Source: Watersipora subatra
Taxonomy: Eukaryota > Bryozoa > Gymnolaemata > Cheilostomatida > Watersiporidae
Direction of reading: 5' to 3'
Assembly (NCBI RefSeq): GCF_963576615.1
Contig: NC_088714.1
Span: forward strand, 27,214,558 to 27,278,557
Length of the DNA: 64,000 nucleotides
Notes under the pieces: model-generated
Told to the model about the DNA's origin: nothing
The model's database searches: none
What the model saw: the letters and a program-made list of their open reading frames with translations, nothing else
Made by a program: the position numbers and the translations under genes
Shown: positions 60,401 through 64,000 of the stretch, piece after piece
Numbering within the stretch: position 1 is the first letter of the stretch
Layout: every line of letters begins with the position of its first letter

Positions 60401-63400
60401 ATTCTTTAAATAGGTTTTCTTTAAGTAATTTTTTCCAAGGATTTGTTTGAACCAGAAAAAATGTATTCTTAATATTATACGGAAACTTGCTACAATGTTT
60501 TTTTTTCATTTAGCTCTGCAACTAGTTGAAATGTTGGCTATTTTAAACAGGGCTGTCTGGGAAGACTGCTTGGGAGGAAGCTCTCAATGACATGGTGGTA
60601 GAAATGTGCATAGACTGCTATGAAGACATCGCTCAAAAGATCTATTACTGGCAAATCTTTAAACGCCAACCAGAGCCCGATAACTCTGACATGATAAAAA
60701 GAGAAATCAAAGAAAGAATTATGATGTCACTTAAATTCATAGAGGCACTTGCTGACAAGAGAGGAACAAAATTTATTGTTTGCAATCAGGTAATCAGGGA
60801 CACTATAAAACAGTAAATTAAATGTTTTGTGAATACAACATGGATGAGTAGGGCTACTTATTTTACTTTATTTAAATAACCCACTGAGCACTACTGCTCT
60901 CCAGAATAATCTTCTCAGCCCTTGAGGTCTTTTTGTAATTGTTATTCTTATTCATAATCCCTACTAAAATGTCTAGCTGACATTTTTATGAGCAGTATCA
61001 TAACCTAAAATTTTGGAAATAAGCAAAATTTTAAATCCGTCAAAATAAAACATTTTTAGTAAATTTGTAAAAATAATTCCAGTCAGAACTGCTCTGGAAA
61101 AAAAAAGTTTGTAGCATTGACTAACAAGTTGCACTTTGCACTAACACCTGCACAGTTGCACTAACACTTGCACAGTTGCACTAACACTTGCACAGTTGCA
61201 CTAACACTTGCACAGTTGCACTAACACTTGCACAGTTGCACTAACACTTGCACAGTTGCACTAACACTTGCACAGTTGCACTAACACTTGCACAGTTGCA
61301 CTAACACTTGCACAGTTGCACTAACACTTGCACAGTTGCACTAACACTTGCACAGTTGCACTAACACTTGCACAGTTGCACTAACAGCATTGACTAAAAT
61401 TTTTCATTGCCTATCTTTTGAGTTATTAAGTATGGCCTATGTTGCCATGTTAACTACTAAACTTTTTTAAAAGTAATATATAAAATTGTAATGATATAAT
61501 GCCACAATGTTATTTTCTGTAATTTACATTTTTGTGAGTATGTGAAATGAAAATTAACTGCATAATGTAGTTTTTAACACCTTTGTCAAAAATACTGCTA
61601 CAGTAACATACATTTCTGTTATCTTTTTAAATATTTCTATCTTTTTAATGCCTCATTTGATTTTAAATGTTTGTTTTACCAGAAATGCGTAAAACATACA
61701 CTTAAAGGCTGATTTGCAACAGAATTTACATTACGGTTAATTGCTATCCAAAGGTTCAACATGTCTTACTCTGCTGTGTTGTAGGTTCAATGTATGTAGA
61801 AATGTGATTACAAGCTCTTAAAAGCTTAAAAACAAACAGTTAAAAATGGCTGTAGGTTGGAATCCCTTTATTTTGATGACGTACTCAACTCGGCATGGTT
61901 ATTGTTTTGGTACGTGATGTCATCTATGAAATGAAAGGCCAATAAAAGACTCAATATAACACATCTTGTAGCACTAGTTTATGACAAACACTTTGGGTTC
62001 TATCGGAAAGCCTGTATCAAATATAAATGCTCATTACTTTACAGTTTCGTTTCAGCTTGGTCTAATCATCTAGTCATAGTCTGATCATGTGATCCATATT
62101 TTCTGCCAAATGGCGCGAACAACTTCTACAGCATTTGTCGATCATCACTGGTGACCAACAGGCTTCTCATGTTTATCAGAGAATGATATGCACACCCTCG
62201 AGCTAAGGCTAAAAAATTAAACTACTATTTAAGCTCGGTTTTGAGATATCAGTGCTCAAAGTGACAGTATTACAATAATAATGAAATAGACAATAACAAA
62301 AAACATGGTTTTATTGAATGCATGAAGTATATTTGTGAAAATAGTTTGACGAATAAGGTTGCATAAAAGTGTAAACAGAAGCACATCATTTTCAACTAGG
62401 TAAAATTTGAGCTGTTTTGAGAGGGATTCCAACCTACGGACATTTTCATGATGGCTGCAATTAACCGTTCGTTTTTGAGCTTTTAAGAGCTTTTAATCAC
62501 ATTTCCACATATTTTGAACCTACAACACAGCAGAAAAAAACATTGTGAACCTTTTAATACTGAATAGCTGTGTGATTTTTGTTGCAAGTCAACCTCTACT
62601 GTAATATTCAAATTGCCAACTATTGCCTTTGCTAATTGCCAACTATTGCATTTGCTAATTGCCGACTATTGCCTTTGCTAATTGCCAACTATTGCCTTTG
62701 CTAATTGCCAACTATTGCCATGCTTGTTTGCTCGTATGAAAACTTATAAAACTCTAGAAACTCAATTGGTTTGATATTTTTAAAAGGCTGCAGACCTTAT
62801 GTAAAATTTACCAAATTTACAATGATATTATTATCAACATGTGGGTATTATCTTTAAAACTTTACCTGTGTAACTTTTGGTTTAAACAGTTTGAACAGAA
62901 TGAATATTTATAAACTCGAAGTAGCTCTCAGTTACACCATAGCAGAGGTTCTGCTTATCATAGTTACTAATTACCACCTAAATTTTTTTTCATTTTCAAA
63001 CACTTGCTACAATAGCTATGATTATTATATGCACTAGAAAGTCTATAAATTATAAAGATTTTTTAACCATGAAGTCCATTTTAGCTTTATACCGCAACTC
63101 CCACCTTGTAAAGAGTTGTTTCCCTTTGTTAAAAAAGAAGATAACACCCATTCTCAAATATATCTCAATGAGTCTATGGTTGCCTTCCTATTAAGCATTA
63201 AGTCACTCTCTTGCTAACAGTGATTACAAACTGCTACATTAATAGCAATACATATTTATTGTCCTCCGATCATCATAAATACTTATTGTTTTATTTGTTA
63301 TTGCAAAAAGGAGCGAAACTTTTACTTAATGAAAATGTATTTTGAGTTTAACGATTTGGTGAAGGAAACCCAACTGCCAAAAGATTTGAAGTTGTGAAAG

Positions 63401-63638
63401 AAATATTTTCATGCTCGCATATCTGATTTTTGTGTGTTTTAGTGTGCTGTACACTCATATGTTGCAGATATCCCTGGCGGATGTCTGGTTGTACAGTTTT
63501 TTGGAGTTTGGATTGGCTGCCTTTCCAGAGCTAATGGACGTAACTCTGTGGGTAAAAGCATTTGTGGAGAGAGTTCGTAATACAGCTGAGATGCAGAGTT
63601 ACCTGGCAACAAGGCCAGCTTCTCCAATTGGTGTTTAA
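56728..63638 (+). CDS. Sigma-class glutathione S-transferase, gene F (4 coding exons)
   Basis: Coding exons are 56728-56863, 59262-59354, 60551-60789 and 63468-63638, lengths 136/93/239/171 nt, GT-AG borders, 212 residues. Tyr9, Arg15, Glu17, Trp40, Lys44 and PLGQMPVLE are present, the loop reads VMSNSIARY with Met64-Ser65, and ISLAD sits at 157-161. Exon 2 has CAAGTL where the paralogues have CEEG or CEKG, so the acidic pair is lost. Exons 1-3 resemble genes A-C (for example AWEEALNDMVVE), while exon 4 is close to gene D over its first half. Intron 1 holds a 440-bp CT array and Helitron-like pieces; intron 2 has a 95-bp repeat pair; intron 3 has a 13-copy 20-bp array and an inverted-repeat element. 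The ATG follows TGTTACAG, a clear acceptor. AATAAA at 63831 with a T/G-rich follow-up ends the gene. Confidence 0.93.
57035..57476. repeat. CT microsatellite with nested higher-order units, GST-F intron 1
   Basis: CT runs interrupted by TTTCACCACTCACTTTCTCT and by ACTCACTACTCTCTCACTAC, giving two families of longer units. A polypyrimidine tract on the sense strand of gene F, but far from any acceptor. Confidence 0.97.
57860..58190 (-). mobile_element. Helitron-like copy in GST-F intron 1
   Basis: A tRNA-like GGTGCATCAGTTAAGGTGG module near 58030, GATCGCTATAACTGGACACA at 58110 and an AT-rich end near 58190. The 3' end is not clear. Confidence 0.4.
58205..58490 (+). repeat. tRNA-derived SINE-like copy in GST-F intron 1
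   Basis: Head with TTAGTCTAGTGGTTATGCG (A box) and GAGTTGAAATCC (B box), then a body with AAGGGTGTCCAACCACAATA like that at 36200. Confidence 0.5.
58770..58950 (+). repeat. tRNA-like/Helitron-like copy in GST-F intron 1
   Basis: TGATTGATTAGTGCAGATG and GCTAGAATCCCGC (A- and B-box-like), ending with the reversed 5' motif TTCTTATTATAGTAAAGGTT. Confidence 0.45.
60140..60498. repeat. 95-bp direct repeat pair in GST-F intron 2
   Basis: Copies at 60140-60235 and 60402-60498 share CTTTAAATAGGTTTTCTT and ATATTATACGGAAACTTGCT, separated by about 165 bp. Confidence 0.85.
61125..61387. repeat. 20-bp tandem repeat (13 copies) in GST-F intron 3
   Basis: Almost identical TTGCACTAACACTTGCACAG units. Very homogeneous, so recently expanded. 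Confidence 0.97.
61703..62597. mobile_element. 895-bp inverted-repeat element (MITE-like) in GST-F intron 3
   Basis: Arms of about 190 bp are inverted copies: left TTAAAGGCTGATTTGCAACA ... GTAGGTTGGAATCCC, right GGGATTCCAACCTAC ... GTTGCAAGTCAACCTC. Both arms include the GAACCTACAACACAGCAG sequence. The centre has no open frame of note, so it is non-autonomous. Confidence 0.8.
62610..62725. repeat. 23-bp tandem repeat (5 copies)
   Basis: TGCCAACTATTGCCTTTGCT plus AAT units, right next to the inverted-repeat element. Confidence 0.92.
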
Positions 63639-63830
63639 TGCGTGAAAAGAATCTAGGCTATCAAAATCTGTCATAAGCTGAAAACATTAACTACAACATG
63701 TAGAAACGTTGGGCATCTTTTTATAAATCACTATAGTGATGCAGCAACAGGGAAGTAATGTTGACCATTGGGGTTGGGTCACTACATGTCTGTGCAATTT
63801 GATTGGCTATGTAATTATCTAGATTGAACA

Positions 63831-63836
63831 AATAAA
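63831..63836 (+). terminator. Polyadenylation signal of GST gene F
   Basis: AATAAA about 190 nt past the gene F stop, followed within 20 nt by a T- and G-rich stretch typical of a downstream element. Confidence 0.65.
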
Positions 63837-63892
63837 AATTTCTTTTGATGTAATTTGTTTTTTTTGGTTTGAAGTAGAGTAATTCGTAACCT

Positions 63893-64000
63893 TTGCTACA
63901 ATAAGAGTTCTGTCCGTCTGTTCATCCGTCCATCTGTTTGTCCATCTATCTAAAGCCAAACTAACAGCGTTGGAAAAACACCACTCTCAACAAGATTCGA
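63893..64000 (+). mobile_element. Helitron-like 5' fragment at the window edge
   Basis: GCTACAATAAGAGTTCTGTC followed by the CCGTCTGTTCATCCGTCC tract of the family. Continues beyond the window. Confidence 0.45.

Noticed and set aside
61125-61387. Regular 20-bp repeats resembling a CRISPR array
   Set aside because: No spacers between units and an animal intron context; a plain tandem repeat.

Overview
The window is animal nuclear DNA: AT-rich, with introns, full of minisatellites, Helitron-like repeats, MITEs and LINE fragments. The only host genes I can support are six sigma-class glutathione S-transferase genes (GST; the family that also includes S-crystallins and haematopoietic prostaglandin D synthase). 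The protein style and repeat content suggest a lophotrochozoan invertebrate (mollusc, bryozoan or similar). That is an inference; the species cannot be read from the sequence.

Layout: four GST genes lie on the minus strand (A 498-6515, B 14031-18844, C 27612-30822, D 33775-41313) and two on the plus strand (E 44765-51407, F 56728-63638), so D and E are head to head. Every gene has four coding exons of exactly 136, 93, 239 and 171 nt, with intron phases 1, 1 and 0, giving 212 residues. All six frames are open from ATG to stop when these exons are joined. Intron sizes range from 139 nt to 3.6 kb. In all six genes the ATG directly follows an AG, usually after a pyrimidine-rich stretch, so a 5'UTR intron probably ends at the start codon.

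Genes A and B lie in a recent segmental duplication of about 11 kb (about 240-11400 and 13765-24775) that shares introns, an upstream 25-bp minisatellite, LINE tails and MITEs. By hand count the A and B proteins match at 185 of 212 residues. Gene A carries two Helitron-like insertions (2142-3650, with a nested pogo/Tigger-type element, and 4790-5176). The empty A|T target of each is still visible in gene B. C, D, E and F are more diverged, and F looks like an exon mosaic.

Spacers and introns hold a MITE family with long inverted ends, an unclassified 1.4-1.6 kb element in two inverted copies (one nested in a MITE), an 895-bp inverted-repeat element, CR1/Jockey-like LINE pieces, one old LTR-retroelement protease fragment at the left edge, and about 20 tandem arrays. 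The six enzymes would be cytosolic dimers conjugating or isomerising electrophiles with glutathione. All carry Met where sigma GSTs normally have the glutathione-binding Gln, which is the most interesting protein-level feature.
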